Below are positions 11,099 through 22,249 of a DNA stretch of 64,000 bases, in pieces. The stretch covers positions 744,001-808,000 of the forward strand of contig NC_089182.1 of NCBI RefSeq assembly GCF_947507565.1, given 5' to 3'. The stretch is from Oscarella lobularis. Its lineage: Eukaryota > Porifera > Homoscleromorpha > Homosclerophorida > Oscarellidae. The notes under the pieces were generated by a model. It saw only the letters and a program-made list of their open reading frames with translations, ran no database searches and was not told the origin of the DNA. Positions within the stretch are counted from its first letter, which is position 1, and every line of letters starts with the position of its first letter. The translations under genes and the position numbers were made by a program.

Positions 11099-13095
11099 GG
11101 GGAAGGGGGGAAACGAGGGAGGGGGAGGGAGAGAAAAAAAAGACGCTGTGACGTACGACAGATTGTGCTGCTTCTGCTGCTGCTGCTGCTGTTTGCCTCC
11201 GCAGGGTGCTTGGGGATCGTCGTCAGATATGTCTGTGGCGCGTAAGCTGTGTCTGTCTTTTGTGGGGCTTGATAGTGTCGAACTTTTTCTGTCGCGTCGA
11301 CTATCGCCTAAAATTCGTCTCCTTTCGTTCAGAGGAAGCGAATTTGAGACGATAAAGGGAACTCCTGCTGTCTCGTCTCCATCTTGTCGCAAGAGAAGGT
11401 GTAGATGGGAGGGAGGTGGGAGAAGAGCGCGCCCTATTCGCAAGACAACCTTTAGTAGTCTCCTAGAGTACTCTCACGAGTATCGCACTTCGTTGTCGCA
11501 CGGGATTGGTCCATCGCCAGCGTAAGTCGATGCCACTCTGTTTGTCTGTGACGAAATGGCAAAAAATACACAGAGACACGCTTTGTCCTTATCGGACACT
11601 CCGATTCCCTTTCGGCGAGACGATCCAAAACATTCCATGGGCGCGCTTAACTTTTCTGTTAGTCAACATTTGATAAGATAGGAGGTTGGAGTTGCTCTAC
11701 GACTTGACCCTTCTTTATTGGTTCGTGCCCTGCGGCCGCACCGCGGTCAACACGGTAGCGTTACTGCAAACATTCCCACTTCTAGCGGCACTGTTTTGAG
11801 AACCACGCCATCCTGTCGTATGACCTTGGTGAGGGTGGGCGCACGCACGTAGGAAAATCAGCAAAGACGTCATCAGGGCGCTCTTGCGGCAGACGGTGCC
11901 GTCCGCAGCTGCACGCGGCCGCCGGACGGGTGGCGCATTTCCGCTCAAAATGTTACTCGCAGTAGTGGGGTTTTCTATGCTACGCACGGTAGGCGTCTAC
12001 GCAGCGTGAGGTGATACCCCACTCGCAAGGCCATGTTGGTTTTTGCGTCAAAGAAAACTTTGCGTTCTATAGTTGCAGTAGCACCGAGGCTCAACTGATT
12101 AGCCTCATATTCTTTCGTACTTTCAATTTGTGGCCGCGCGGCAAGTTGCGGCCAAATTCAAAGTTAGACGCAACGCGCTTGGCTACACTGCATGGGCGCG
12201 CGGTTTTGCGTATGCCGCGGCATCAATTGAATATCGGCTGTTTTGTTGGTCTAGTGATGGATCCCGGTACTGTTTGTCCAGCAAACCCCATTAGTTGATG
12301 AGAGCTCGATTAGGAGCATATAGGGTGTGTCCGAAAACTAGTACGGTTTCGTTCCACTTTCCGACTGCCATGGTTACTCGGTTGGGCGGCGTTTTGCGCG
12401 CGCACGCGAGCCGGCGAACCGTCCAATCAACGGCGTCGTCGCGACGCTCGCTTAAACGTCGTCTTATTAGTTGACGCTCGTCGCGTGTCGAACAGCCTAA
12501 CTTCTAGGAATTATATGCGTGTTTATTGGTAAACGGGAACAATTTAAGTGGCTGCACGTGCGAAACGCGTCCGACTCTTCCGCGAGCCGGTTTGCGACTG
12601 TTTGGATAGAATCACCAAACCGCCCCATCTCATATTATTGCACCAAACACAAGCACGAGCGGCGGCCAGTTGCAGTTCACACGAGTCCCGGCCCTTTTCG
12701 CGTAGATACGCGTCTCTACTCGATTATTTGTTGATGCAATTAGCACCTCACTTCCGCTCTCTGCCCACTGGTAAATAGCGCATTCATTACTCGGTACGCT
12801 TTACTTGCCACTGTCCTTCTTAGCAGATCGGATCGTTTCCTCGAGCTCTCGAAAAAGCCCCCCAAGTGACTCGCTCGATCCTATCTATCTATAGTAGGTA
12901 AGCGATCGATGATAGGCTGTATGTGCGCGCGCGTACTGTACGCGCGTGACATTCCTCTAGCGCGATCGCGATCACGGCCCTCCGACAATCCCCCCCGACG
13001 TTTATCCGTCGCTTGACCTCCCTTTTAGCGTTCTCTCGCCGGATATCGATTAGAAATGGACAACTCATTTGGTTTATTCCTCTCGACTATAGGTT
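11099..13095. other. 2 kb intergenic stretch before the second Wnt
   Basis: I see no gene I can support. It holds a TGC/CTG repeat (about 11165-11192), purine-rich runs just after the PhnX stop, and a GC-rich zone with restriction-palindrome-like CGCG clusters (12380-12990). The ORFs here are short, low in complexity and without family resemblance. The last few hundred bases are the likely promoter and 5' UTR of the Wnt gene that starts at 13096. Confidence 0.5.
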
Positions 13096-15491
13096 ATGAA
13101 TTGGAAAAACGTCTCCTCGTGTATCGCAGCAACGGCGCTAATCTTTCTCGTCGGTCTTAGGTACAAAGGGGAACTAGTACTCCGTAGACTTTTCGCGTAG
13201 GCACGTAAATCGACCGTGACTCGGGTCCGCGTCCCTTGGGATTTTGCCCACGCATGTGCGTCGCGGCTCAATCTTGTGACAGATCGCCTTCGAATACGCG
13301 GGAAAAAACCGGGGTGTTGTCGCGCGCGCAAACCCCGACAGACTTCGGGGTCGAATGCGACCGAGTGAGGGGGTCCTCGTGTCCCCTGCCGCGTATCGGG
13401 TGTTCGATGGCGCGCCGAGGCAGCGATCGCATTCGGATAGAGTGTGCATCACCTTAGCAGCAGGCAACGACGAATTCTAACTAGCCATCGAGCCGCTAGA
13501 CAATCAAATTTGAGATGGGGCCGTTTGACAGCGCTGGGCGCAAGTTGCACTCTATCCGGAATCGATTATCATGCTTTACGCGCCGCGTTTCAACCATCGA
13601 CTTATTGCGTTACGATAGATAGAGGCGCGGCTTTGAGAACCTCTCGCGCGCGCGCTCGCGCAATATCCTCGGGGGCTGTTTTTTTGGCGGCCTTTCTTCG
13701 CGTACGAAAATCGAATCGACAAGTCCCGAAAAAAAGACAGCGCCGCCGCCGGTCGCTTACGAGGCTCTAGAGGGGCGGTACACGCGTCCTTTTCGCGGCA
13801 CGATCGGCATTAAAATTTTAGATTGCGCGCAGGGCGATAACGAGACTCGGGGGGCCCTCCCTGACTATTTTCTTTATCCTTAGTGCGGTGCTAATGAATA
13901 AAACGAAAGGCGTCAGCGACGCCGAGCGTTTCGACGACAATAACTTCGTTCGCGATCGAGAAATCGCTTTCGAAAAGAAAGAAGTAGAGCGCGCGCGTCG
14001 CGCCGTCGATCCAGTTCCGTCGTGCAAAGGATCCCAATGCACGGTCGAAGAGCCAACCGAATCGAGCGGCGAAGACGCGACGACGACCGAGAAGCCGGCG
14101 AGTCACGCCGACGACGTCGCGCTCGCGCGGAATACGAAAAAGCGACATGATGTCATTCCTTTGGAATTCTACGCCTACAATCTGCCCGAACCGCTTCGAC
14201 GCGACGGCAACGATTCGCGTTCGCTCGCCGAATCGATTCTGATCGTCAATCGATCGAAGGATTCGAACGTGAACGTTTTTCGGCTAATGCGATTCGACTT
14301 GAGCGACGCGCTCGCGCGCGAAGCGGCGGCCATGTGCGAGAATTTGCCGTTGAAGGGGCGCGCCCAGATGGACGTGTGTCGACACTATCCGACGGCGATG
14401 CCCGCCATCGTTCGCGGCGTTCAACTCGCTATCAATCAGACGAAAATTGATTTGCAAAAGCGGAAGTGGGACGGAAGTTCGTTGACTAATCCGAAATTCG
14501 GACAGAATCTACTCAAGAAAGGTGAGACATTTTTTGATTATGAAAGTCGTTTTTTTGAGAATTTTTTGGACTTTTTAGCTTGTAAGGAAACGGCTTTTTC
14601 CCATGCTGTTGTATCTGCCGGCATTGCCTACTCCGTCACCGAATCCTGCTATCAGGGGGAAATACGCAATTGTCAGTGCGACAATAGTCTTAAAAGGGGT
14701 CCCTGGGACGGGTGCAGTGCGGACGTCAAATTCGGTGTGAAAATTTCCGGCCAGCTGATGGACGGCGCCGAGACGAGTCACTCCCTTCACTCGGAAATCA
14801 ATATCCATAACAACCGAGTTGGCAGACTGGTGAGTTCTAATTCCTCTTTTCGATGGTTGCCTCCGGGTCCAAAATCAGTGAGAATCTAATTGCTCGTTTG
14901 CCGCGCACTCCCTTCGTTTCTAAGGCTTATGTGATTGCTACCCTGTTACGCTATTACACTGTACTATTGCGCGTAGGGCTTACTTTCTAATACAGATTGA
15001 TTAGTCCTTTGTCTTTTTATTGTTAGGCCGTCGAGAGGTCGCGCGAGGAGAAGTGCTATTGCCACGGCATGTCCGGCGCGTGCACGATCATGACCTGTTT
15101 CATGCAATTGCCGCCGTTCTCGCGAATAACGAAAAATCTCGTCGAAGCGTACAATCGTCCAGTTAAGACGGCGTCGAACGACGTCGGCCGGCCGATGCGT
15201 CCGAGCGAGTGGAAACTCAATAATCAGGCGAAAGAGGATCAGCTCGTCTATTTGTCGCCGTCGCCGAATTTCTGTCGCAAGTCGGTTCGAGAGGGATCCG
15301 TCGGCACGAAAGGTCGCTTGTGCGAACTCGGGCACGGGCACGAGGGAAGCTGTCGCACGCTCTGCTGCGGGCGAGGATCAAAGGTGCAGCAGAAGGTGAA
15401 TTTGCGGAAATGTCACTGCAGTTTTCAGTTCTGCTGCAGCGTCCGCTGTAAGACTTGTAAGGATACCGAGCTATATCACGTTTGTCGTTGA
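13096..15491 (+). CDS. Wnt protein, complete, with separate signal-peptide exon
   Basis: Secreted Wnt ligand of 472 residues. Exons: 13096..13160, 13884..14521, 14579..14829 and 15027..15491. Exon 1 encodes MNWKNVSSCIAATALIFLVG, a clear signal peptide, and joins exon 2 in phase 2 (CTTAG to T-GCG-GTG), which restores the frame exactly. Intron 2 is only 57 bases and has no stop, so it looks coding if not removed. Seen: an unusually long Asp/Glu/Arg-rich N-terminal stretch (residues 25-130), the CRHYPTAMPAIVRGVQLAI region, ETAFSHAVVSAGIAY, the lipid loop CHGMSGACTIMTCF with the acylated serine, and the C-terminal Cys-rich domain ending CKTC...YHVCR. The intron before AVERSREEKCYCHG sits at the same codon and phase as in the truncated Wnt at the left edge. 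Subfamily not assignable. Confidence 0.93.
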
Positions 15492-15864
15492 TGTCGACGA
15501 CTGACTGTACAAACGAACGAACGAACGCAACGACGGACTTTCTATTACACTATTCACTGACAAAGGGGGAAGGAGGGGGCGAGGAGGAGAACGTTCTATT
15601 TTGGTCTTGGCCTTAAAAGGAGAGATGGAACTGAAGAGTTTTAGTCTAATTAGCTCTATAAATTAAATGAACGAGATAACGACTTCATATATGTATAATC
15701 TAGCAATGATATTTTTCTCATCTGAAAATTTGACGTATTCCTAATTGAAATAGAAAGCGTGTGAAACACGTTGTTGCACAGGACTCCGTCTCTCTCTCTC
15801 AGGACCTGCTATAGAGAATTGAGCCACTGCACCTCTCGTGTTATTTCACAGTAATACAGTATAG

Positions 15865-15916
15865 TAACTGCGATACACTGCGATACACCTCTGCGACAGT
15901 CTGCGATACTTGCGAT
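15865..15916 (+). repeat. Short CTGCGATAC tandem repeat upstream of DCLRE1A
   Basis: Four or five imperfect copies of CTGCGATAC/CTGCGACAG lie in the last 80 bases before the DCLRE1A start codon. They are direct repeats, seen by eye. They could be a binding-site cluster or a simple repeat in the 5' UTR. Confidence 0.6.
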
Positions 15917-15942
15917 GCACACCCTGCGCGCGCTATTGTAAA

Positions 15943-17926
15943 ATGGAATCTGACATTTGGAACTACAAACCATTGCGCCGCACGAAACGACATCCAAATC
16001 CGATCGTTCAGCACGCAGAAAAGACCGAAAATGTGTCCTTAGCGGCGTCTCTCTCCCAATCACGGCAAGGAGTCAAGCGAAGCTCGTCGAAGCAAGTCGA
16101 ATCGGCTCCAAAACGCCTAAAACCAGACCGTTGCGAGAATTCAGACCAAAATCAGCTATCGATAGACACTCCAGTATTGGCGAAGAGCCAAGACAACGCG
16201 ACCCTGCCACCGATTCCGAGCCAAATATCGTTAGAATGTCTAGATAGCGTCTCAATCGACGAAGGAGCGGAATTCGAAATGGAACTCGCGTCTGCTCCAC
16301 CGAAAAGTCCTCCCTGTCGCCTTCAACGATCGTTTTCGGTAGAGCCGAACCTCAGGCAGTCGTCCCTATTCAATTTTTATCAGCCTAAAAGTGGAATCCC
16401 AAAGCGAGATAGAACGTCCAAAGTAAAGCCCAAACCGTCTGATCTCTCGAAGGATGGGCAATCGCCTTCCTTCTCTTATCCGCGCGCGCTGATGAAGACA
16501 AAGAGTTTGCCTGCCAATTCCTCCGCTAGAGTTTACAAGTGTCCATTATACAAACGAATACCAGGTAGTCAACGTTTTCGTCGTCTCAAAAAAAAACGTA
16601 TCTTTTGTATTTAGGAACTGATATGACGGTCGATGCTTTTTCCTACGGTTCGATCGACGGCTGCTCTTCTTACTTTCTGACTCACTTCCATTCTGACCAT
16701 TACACCGGTTTGGGAAGGCATTTTAAGCATCCTATTTACTGCAGCAAAATTACCGCCAATCTCGTTAAAAAGAGACTTGGCGTCAATCAACGATTCGTCG
16801 TCCCTTTGCCAATGAGAACGCCCGTTACTCTTAGAGGCGTCGAAGTGACCCTACTTGACGCCAACCAGTAAGACAACAATCCTTAAGAACTCCAACAGTC
16901 CTTATTCGTTGTATTTATATAATTAGCTGTCCTGGCTCGGTAATGTTTCTCTTTGTACTCCCAGATGGTCAAGTTATTCTACACACTGGTATTTGTATAC
17001 TAGAGTAGATAAGTACTTTGGAGTTGATTTTCGCTTTGAAGGGGATTTTCGAGCGTCCGCTGATATGGAAACGTATCCAGAATTGCGAGGAAATTGCATA
17101 GACGTTCTCTATCTCGATACGACGTAATGCCTGCATAGGATCGGAGCTATTGGGAGTTTTTTTTCTTTTTAGTTACATGAATCCGCGCTATTGCTTTCCC
17201 AAGCAATGCGACGTGATTCGATACGTTGTGCGTATTGCGAGCGAAGCTGTGCGCAAGGAGCCGAAGACTCTCATTGTCTGCGGAACGTATAGCATAGGCA
17301 AAGAGCGGGTGTTTCTAGGCACGAAAATCGGGTTTAGATGTGACGGCTCTATTTACTAAGTGATCTCTTTTTTTTCTTTTTAGCTCTGGCTAAGGCGCTG
17401 GGGTTTAAGATTGGCCTTGCCAAGGAGAAGATGGCTCTTTTGTCGTGCCTAGAGGATCCAGAAATGAATTCCATTGCGAGTCATGATTTTTTGTCTTGTC
17501 AAATTCATGTACTTCCTATGGGACATCTGTCTCTGAAGGTGCGTGCATTGGCGAGCGTTCTCCTTCGGATTAGCTAGCTATGTACTGTACAGAAGCTGGA
17601 TATGCATCTGTCCGAGTACAAGTCGAAATTTAATTCGCTGTTGGCATTCAAGCCGACAGGATGGACGTACAGCAGCAGAGCGAAGAATCTCCGAGACATC
17701 AAGCCCTCGACAAAGCGCGGAGTTACGATTTACGGTGAAATCATCTAAAGCGACCTTCTTTGCAAGAGATTATATTCGCGATTCAGGTGTTCCTTACAGT
17801 GAACACAGTAGCTACGACGAATTGCGCCAATTCGTTCGTTTTCTGCGACCGGGACGAATAGTTCCGACTGTAAACGTAAAGTCGACGAACGAAATGCAGA
17901 AAACGTTCAGGGAGTGGCTGACGTAG
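15943..17926 (+). CDS. DCLRE1A: SNM1A/DCLRE1A-type DNA cross-link repair nuclease
   Basis: Metallo-beta-lactamase/beta-CASP 5' exonuclease of interstrand cross-link repair. Eight exons: 15943..16564, 16615..16867, 16927..16988, 17042..17123, 17173..17318, 17384..17538, 17593..17734 and 17787..17926; they sum to 1602 bases, 533 residues. Intron 5 starts with GC (CTAG|GCACGA). Seen: a basic, Ser-rich N-terminal 200 residues with a canonical PCNA-interacting box QSSLFNFY (16357-16380); the metal site HFHSDH; HCPGSVMF and [25 protein letters not shown]; the FKPTGWT block; and the C-terminal [16 protein letters not shown]...PTVNV. It is about half the length of vertebrate SNM1A, the difference lying in the N-terminal tail; I see no UBZ finger. 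An AATAAA lies at 17957. The first in-frame codon upstream is TTG, so I start at the ATG. Confidence 0.93.
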
Positions 17927-18062
17927 CGTCGTCCACTCCAACATTTTATTTGATCAAATAAAGTAGTTTTAGTGCAAAAGAGAAACAAAGAATCTTCGTG
18001 CTGTTTTGTTCGTGGTAAGGCAGAAATTGCTTGTGCATCTCTATTCAATTCCGAACCGCAGA

Positions 18063-19557
18063 TTATGTGCTCGCGCCACTTTCGCCACTGGACGAGTCGG
18101 TCGAAGCCGAACCGAGTAAGGATTCGTCGGTTGTTGAATCTTTTATTGAATCGATTGAGGTAATCGTCGAAAGTGGGGCTTTCATAGTTGGAATCTGAGT
18201 GGTGAACGCTGGAATTGTAGGCACGTGCAGATCGTGCTCGAGCTCGTCTTTCAACCACCGGAGAATAACGTTTTGATAAAGTCGAGTAAAGAGCAACTGA
18301 TCTCCGATTCTCGTCTTAAAAATGCCTTGTACCGTCCAAGCAGAACCGTCCCTCTGTTCGGCGACGAGCGAGGAACCGTTCAGATGAGCCGCCGTCGGAA
18401 TATTCGTCTCGTCCTCGTAAAGCGAACAAGAGAGAAGTCCTACGGTCGTCGAAGAGCACGTCACTCTCTTTGACACCGGCTTGTCGTCTGGCGAGTGATA
18501 AACGATAAGCCGACCTTTCTTAATTTTCGTCGTCTTGTCGAACAGGCAAATCGGCTTCAAATGCTTGAAGCAGACGTCCGAGTGCATGCGAAGAAGAGCG
18601 ACGTCGAACCTCGATTTGTCTTCGTATTTCTTGTGGATTTCGACGCTGTGAACTTGTCGTCCGCTGATCTCGACTTGGCTATGGCCGCGCAAGCAGCTCG
18701 CTGATGTGACGAACTTGTCGCAGTCAGTGACCATGATGGCATTGCACAGGTGCTCGTTTGTCGCCGAAAGACGAACTATCGTCTGCCACGGAGGATTCTT
18801 CTCGTCAATTTGCGGTTCGTCGTCCGTACAGCGAGCACATTTGCATGGATCGTGATCCAAGTTGCTAGAATCTGTTGAACCAATTGGTTGACGGTAAGAG
18901 ATTCTATACTGTACTGCCAAAATGGATCTATTGGATGTTATAATAGATTCGTTTGTGCAGTACAGTGAAGTCAGGTTTCCTTTTTTTGTAAAACGGTCAC
19001 CTAATCTTCATTTGTCTTTGGGACCCGTAAAGATTAGGCTGTCGTTATTTAATGAACTTACCACCCAAGCAGTCGCCTCGAGTCAGATTGAGCAGGGCTA
19101 GAAGCTCGGACTCCAAGAAAACATCCCCCTTGTTTTAAAAAAAAGGATTATCACAGGATATGACATCATGCACTTTCACCTGGTGCGCTACGACACCGTG
19201 GGGCAGAACGCCGTAAGGCGCATCTTTACCGCCTAGCAGTAGCATGTACGGCCCCGTACTATTGATCTGCGTGCATCTCGCTTCAGAATTAATGCCCGTG
19301 ACTCTGATTGTCGTTGTATTCATCGGAAAGTCGAGCCCGTGTATAGATAAAATGCACGTAGGAATAAGATCGACGACTTGACCGTACGCCGACGGGCGAT
19401 CGTGGATTGGTTCGACCGGTTCGGCTACAACGATTAGAGACGACGCATTGACCAAGGCGCTTAGATTGTAAGAAGGGGTAAATGGGCAGTCGGAGGCGGA
19501 GAAGCTCAATTCGCAAAGCGCGAGAAAGAAAAGAATCAGCGAAAGGCGAGGGCTCAT
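18063..19557 (-). CDS. Secreted protein: NTR-like region plus inactive trypsin-like domain
   Basis: Three exons on the minus strand: 19557..19180, 19128..19062 and 18871..18063, giving 417 residues. Intron 1 is 51 bases (CAG|GTGAAA donor), phase 0, and contains the in-frame TAA that otherwise seems to end the protein. Seen: a signal peptide (MSPRLSLILFFLALCELSFS), a region with the look of an NTR/NtA fold (ALVNASSLIVVAEPVE, TTIRVTG, GPYMLLLGGKDAPYGVLP, LLALLNLTRGDCLG), a short Cys-rich linker CKCARC, then an S1-protease-like domain from PPWQTIVRL. The catalytic triad is lost: FVTSASC replaces the usual TAAHC, the DVALLRM Asp remains, and LNGSSLV stands where GDSGGPLV should be. A Thr/Ser-rich tail ends it. 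Function unknown; a ligand, carrier or inhibitor role would fit. Head to head with the small ankyrin gene at 19701. Confidence 0.7.
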
Positions 19558-19700
19558 TGTTGTCGCGCGCGATATAGTCTGATGATACAGTGTTAGTTCT
19601 CTCCGCGCGCATGCGAACGTGTTAACACCGGAAATGACTCAAAATTAATCCCACACTTACATCACGATTGTGACGTCACAGTAATTACTTATTTGAACTT

Positions 19701-20033
19701 ATGGATTATCCCTACTCGACGAGCGGCACGCCTTGGTCGTATCTCGTGCAAGATCGCGCCGACGCGTTTGCTCTTCTACTCCGTCGCTGTTCGATAATGA
19801 ATGTTCTTAACAAGGGAGGCGTCGCCGCTATTCACGTTGCCGCCGAGACGGGAGACGTCGACTTGTGTCAAAATCTTCTTAGAAACGATGCAGATCCGAG
19901 CATCGAGACCCAATGGGGACAGACGCCGATGGATCTGGCGCGAATGCGCGGTCACCAAGAAGTCGAGAAGCTGCTCCAGTCTGCTGGCGGAAAATGCAAA
20001 ATAAGTATAGGCGTCGATTATAGAGGCAGTTGA
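19701..20033 (+). CDS. Small ankyrin-repeat protein (110 aa)
   Basis: Single-exon ORF from ATG 19701 to TGA 20031. About two ankyrin repeats are visible: GGVAAIHVAAETGDVDLCQNLLRNDADPSIET and WGQTPMDLARMRGHQEVEKLLQSAG. No other domain. The short N-terminus (MDYPYSTSGTPWSYLVQDRADAFALLLRR) looks like a degenerate first repeat. The start codon lies 143 bases from that of the divergent NTR/pseudoprotease gene. It may instead be the first exon of a longer gene including the ankyrin ORF at 20292, but no good donor is seen before the stop. Confidence 0.6.
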   Translation: MDYPYSTSGTPWSYLVQDRADAFALLLRRCSIMNVLNKGGVAAIHVAAETGDVDLCQNLLRNDADPSIETQWGQTPMDLARMRGHQEVEKLLQSAGGKCKISIGVDYRGS

Positions 20034-20291
20034 ATTAAACATTTATATGCAGAGAAAAAAGGAAGCTTGTGTCGCAGTGCCAAACGAAACAAATTCCGTC
20101 TTCTCTACTCCAAACTTATACGCGAAAACAAGTCGGCTTTCTTCGTAACCTTCTTCATCAAAGCAAGACTCGGCTACCTGTAAGTACATTGAAACTACGG
20201 ATATAATAAAAATAGACTTATATATCATATCTAAATCTAAACACCAAGTCCACGGACAGTGGATTTCCGTGAGCTAAAAAAGGCCGTTACA

Positions 20292-20795
20292 ATGATGCCT
20301 TACAGTACACTGCATATCGTTTTGTATGCACGATGGGCGCCAACGTACTGCAAGATTTCAATGACCGAAACTTTTTTACAATTTCGCTCTCTTAGATTGG
20401 TAAACGAACTTCAACGGGCCGTCGGTGCTCGTCTCTATATGTACGTAAGCCAGCTGTTGGCCTGCGGGGTTCCTCTCAATCTCGCCGGCTCGGACGGTCA
20501 AACGGCATTACACCACGCCGCTCGTCACGGTCACGTCGACGTCTTTCGACTCTTATTGGATCATTCGACAATCGCCGACGTTAATCGGTCGGATCGTCGC
20601 GGTAACACGTCGCTGCACGTCGCCGCCATCTACGGAAAGGCGGACGTCATACAGATGCTGATCGACTGGGGAGCCGACGCGTCTCGTACGAACGAAGACG
20701 GACGATTGGCCGTCGAGCTTGCCATGGCGATGGGACACGAAAAAACGGCGACGTTATGCAAAATAGCGCTTTTGTTTAGAGAAACCGCCGTATAA
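20292..20795 (+). CDS. Small ankyrin-repeat protein, 5' end uncertain
   Basis: The ORF ends at TAA 20793 and carries about three ankyrin repeats (LVNELQRAVGARLYMYVSQLLACGVPLN, DGQTALHHAARHGHVDVFRLLLDHS, RGNTSLHVAAIYGKADVIQMLIDWGAD, then a degenerate one). The ATG at 20292 is the first in frame, but an acceptor-like CTCTCTTAG at about 20388-20396 sits just before the first repeat. The true start may therefore be in an upstream exon. It shares no obvious close similarity with the ankyrin ORF 260 bases upstream. Confidence 0.55.
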   Translation: MMPYSTLHIVLYARWAPTYCKISMTETFLQFRSLRLVNELQRAVGARLYMYVSQLLACGVPLNLAGSDGQTALHHAARHGHVDVFRLLLDHSTIADVNRSDRRGNTSLHVAAIYGKADVIQMLIDWGADASRTNEDGRLAVELAMAMGHEKTATLCKIALLFRETAV

Positions 20796-20841
20796 AGGAG
20801 ATCAACAAAACGATAAAAGTATTCAGTAGGGCACCTGGAGG

Positions 20842-21144
20842 ATGGGGAATTGTTTGCCCGAACAGATGACGTTGACGCGGGGACGGAGCGGCTTTGGCGA
20901 GGTGTTCACGTTAACTAAATCGATTCAATCGAATGCATTTAGAGAAGCGCAGAGAGCGCGGGAAAATGTGACTGCTCACGAGGAGGAGTTCATAAAGGGA
21001 AAGTTCAAAAGGTCGAGACTTCCGCCGCGGCGACGCCTGACCACCGGGGAAGGAGGGATCTTCTATTTCCGATTTCTTTTGTACAGAACGAGGGAGTCAG
21101 CGTGCCGCTCGGCTTCTCCGGATCGCGGACGGGCTCCGGTTTGA
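20842..21144 (+). CDS. Possible small N-myristoylated protein (MGNC start)
   Basis: ORF beginning MGNCLPEQ, a pattern that fits N-myristoylation on Gly2 and palmitoylation on Cys4, followed by a polar helical stretch (AFREAQRARENVTAHEEEFIKGKFKR). The second half is Arg/Pro-rich and probably includes an intron: an acceptor TTTTGTACAG ends at about 21086, and a GTCGAG donor at about 21015 would keep the frame. No family recognised. It could equally be the first exon of a longer gene. Confidence 0.35.
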   Translation: MGNCLPEQMTLTRGRSGFGEVFTLTKSIQSNAFREAQRARENVTAHEEEFIKGKFKRSRLPPRRRLTTGEGGIFYFRFLLYRTRESACRSASPDRGRAPV

Positions 21145-21634
21145 AGAGGTCAGACTATGGAACACGCGAGCACTTCTCATTCACGCAAACGGACGTATCA
21201 ACCATTATCGTCATATCCGGATCCGCGTAGGGACGAATTGAGGAAGTTGGTAGTTACCTAGCTAGCTGTCGCTAGCATCCTTCTCAGGGGCGCTGCCTCG
21301 ATATGCGACGTTGTCACGGTTAAGGGCTCGTTTTTAGATCATTAGGAAGCTTCCAGCCTTGCCCTTCCTCTATTTCTATTCGGTGCTAAATTAGTGCAGT
21401 ATGTTGATCTTGTTTGCGCCGCAACTTGCGGTTTCGGTGTGATAGACGCAGGAAGCAAGGGGCCACGCAGTGGCTTACCTAGCGGTTACGAAATGCTGTA
21501 CTGACATCCCTGCTGACTTTTTAAATTTCCCTTTACATCCCTATGGATTCTAGTTCGGTGCATAAATGAGAGGCAACAGGCTGTAAAAGTCAGTTCATGA
21601 AGAATCACAGCAGTCAAGTCAATCAGCATTCATT

Positions 21635-22249
21635 ATGTGGAGAATTCTGTTCGTCGCCCTTCTTTTCGTCGTCTTCACCGCGTCTTGCACTCACGACCAT
21701 CAGTCTGCGCTCAGTTCCTGTTTGTCGAACGCGTCCTCAGATTACTACATCGTCAACCGTACAAAGGCAGCAGATCGAGTATTGAGAGGTAGAGATCCTC
21801 CCGTCACAAGACACGCAAAGGCAGAGGCGTCCAAGTATCGACGGTATGGCTCTTGCTCGGGTGACGGAGAAAACAAACGAAGTCATGGAGGCTATATATT
21901 CTGCGACTACAATCAAAATAGGCATCCTTCGCGTATTGATATGGTGACCTGTTTGTCAGCGACAGAGCAAATCATGGGCTTCCAAATCTGCAACAAGGTA
22001 GACTTCAAAGAAATTAGATTGGTCGACAAAAAGACTCGAACGCACGAGTTCGAGAAAATCACAACGAATGGAGTATTGAAGGAAATCAACACAAACGTTC
22101 CAATGATATTTAGGACCCCAGAGTCAAATCTGTATCATTTTGAAGATCAAAAAATATCCGTTGGTTGCGAATGCAATTTCAAAGATTCCTTGCCTCTCGG
22201 TTTACGACGAAAAATAGTGGAAACTATCCACATCAAGAGGACTTCTTAA
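21635..22249 (+). CDS. Orphan secreted cysteine-containing protein (204 aa)
   Basis: Single-exon ORF, ATG 21635 to TAA 22247, with a strong signal peptide (MWRILFVALLFVVFTASC) and an AATAAA at 22316. The mature part has about ten cysteines spread as C-x-C and single positions, two NxS/T glycosylation sites near the start (SNASS, VNRT), and mixed charge. No domain recognised. It could be a small extracellular effector or matrix protein. Confidence 0.6.
   Translation: MWRILFVALLFVVFTASCTHDHQSALSSCLSNASSDYYIVNRTKAADRVLRGRDPPVTRHAKAEASKYRRYGSCSGDGENKRSHGGYIFCDYNQNRHPSRIDMVTCLSATEQIMGFQICNKVDFKEIRLVDKKTRTHEFEKITTNGVLKEINTNVPMIFRTPESNLYHFEDQKISVGCECNFKDSLPLGLRRKIVETIHIKRTS

Noticed and set aside
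11148-11525. Cys-rich small protein
   Set aside because: The Cys run is a TGC repeat in one frame; the rest has no structure and no start context.
12310-12490. Transposon end (GTGTGTCCGAAAACTAG-type sequence)
   Set aside because: No inverted partner, target-site duplication or transposase fragment could be found nearby.
14522-14578. Extra 19 residues in the second Wnt
   Set aside because: The segment is a 57-base GTGAG...TTTTAG intron without stop codons; the family has no insertion there.
19135-19146. Frameshift at an 8-base homopolymer in the secreted NTR-like gene
   Set aside because: Removing a 51-base GT-AG intron (19129-19179) keeps the frame and gets rid of the stop without any sequence error.
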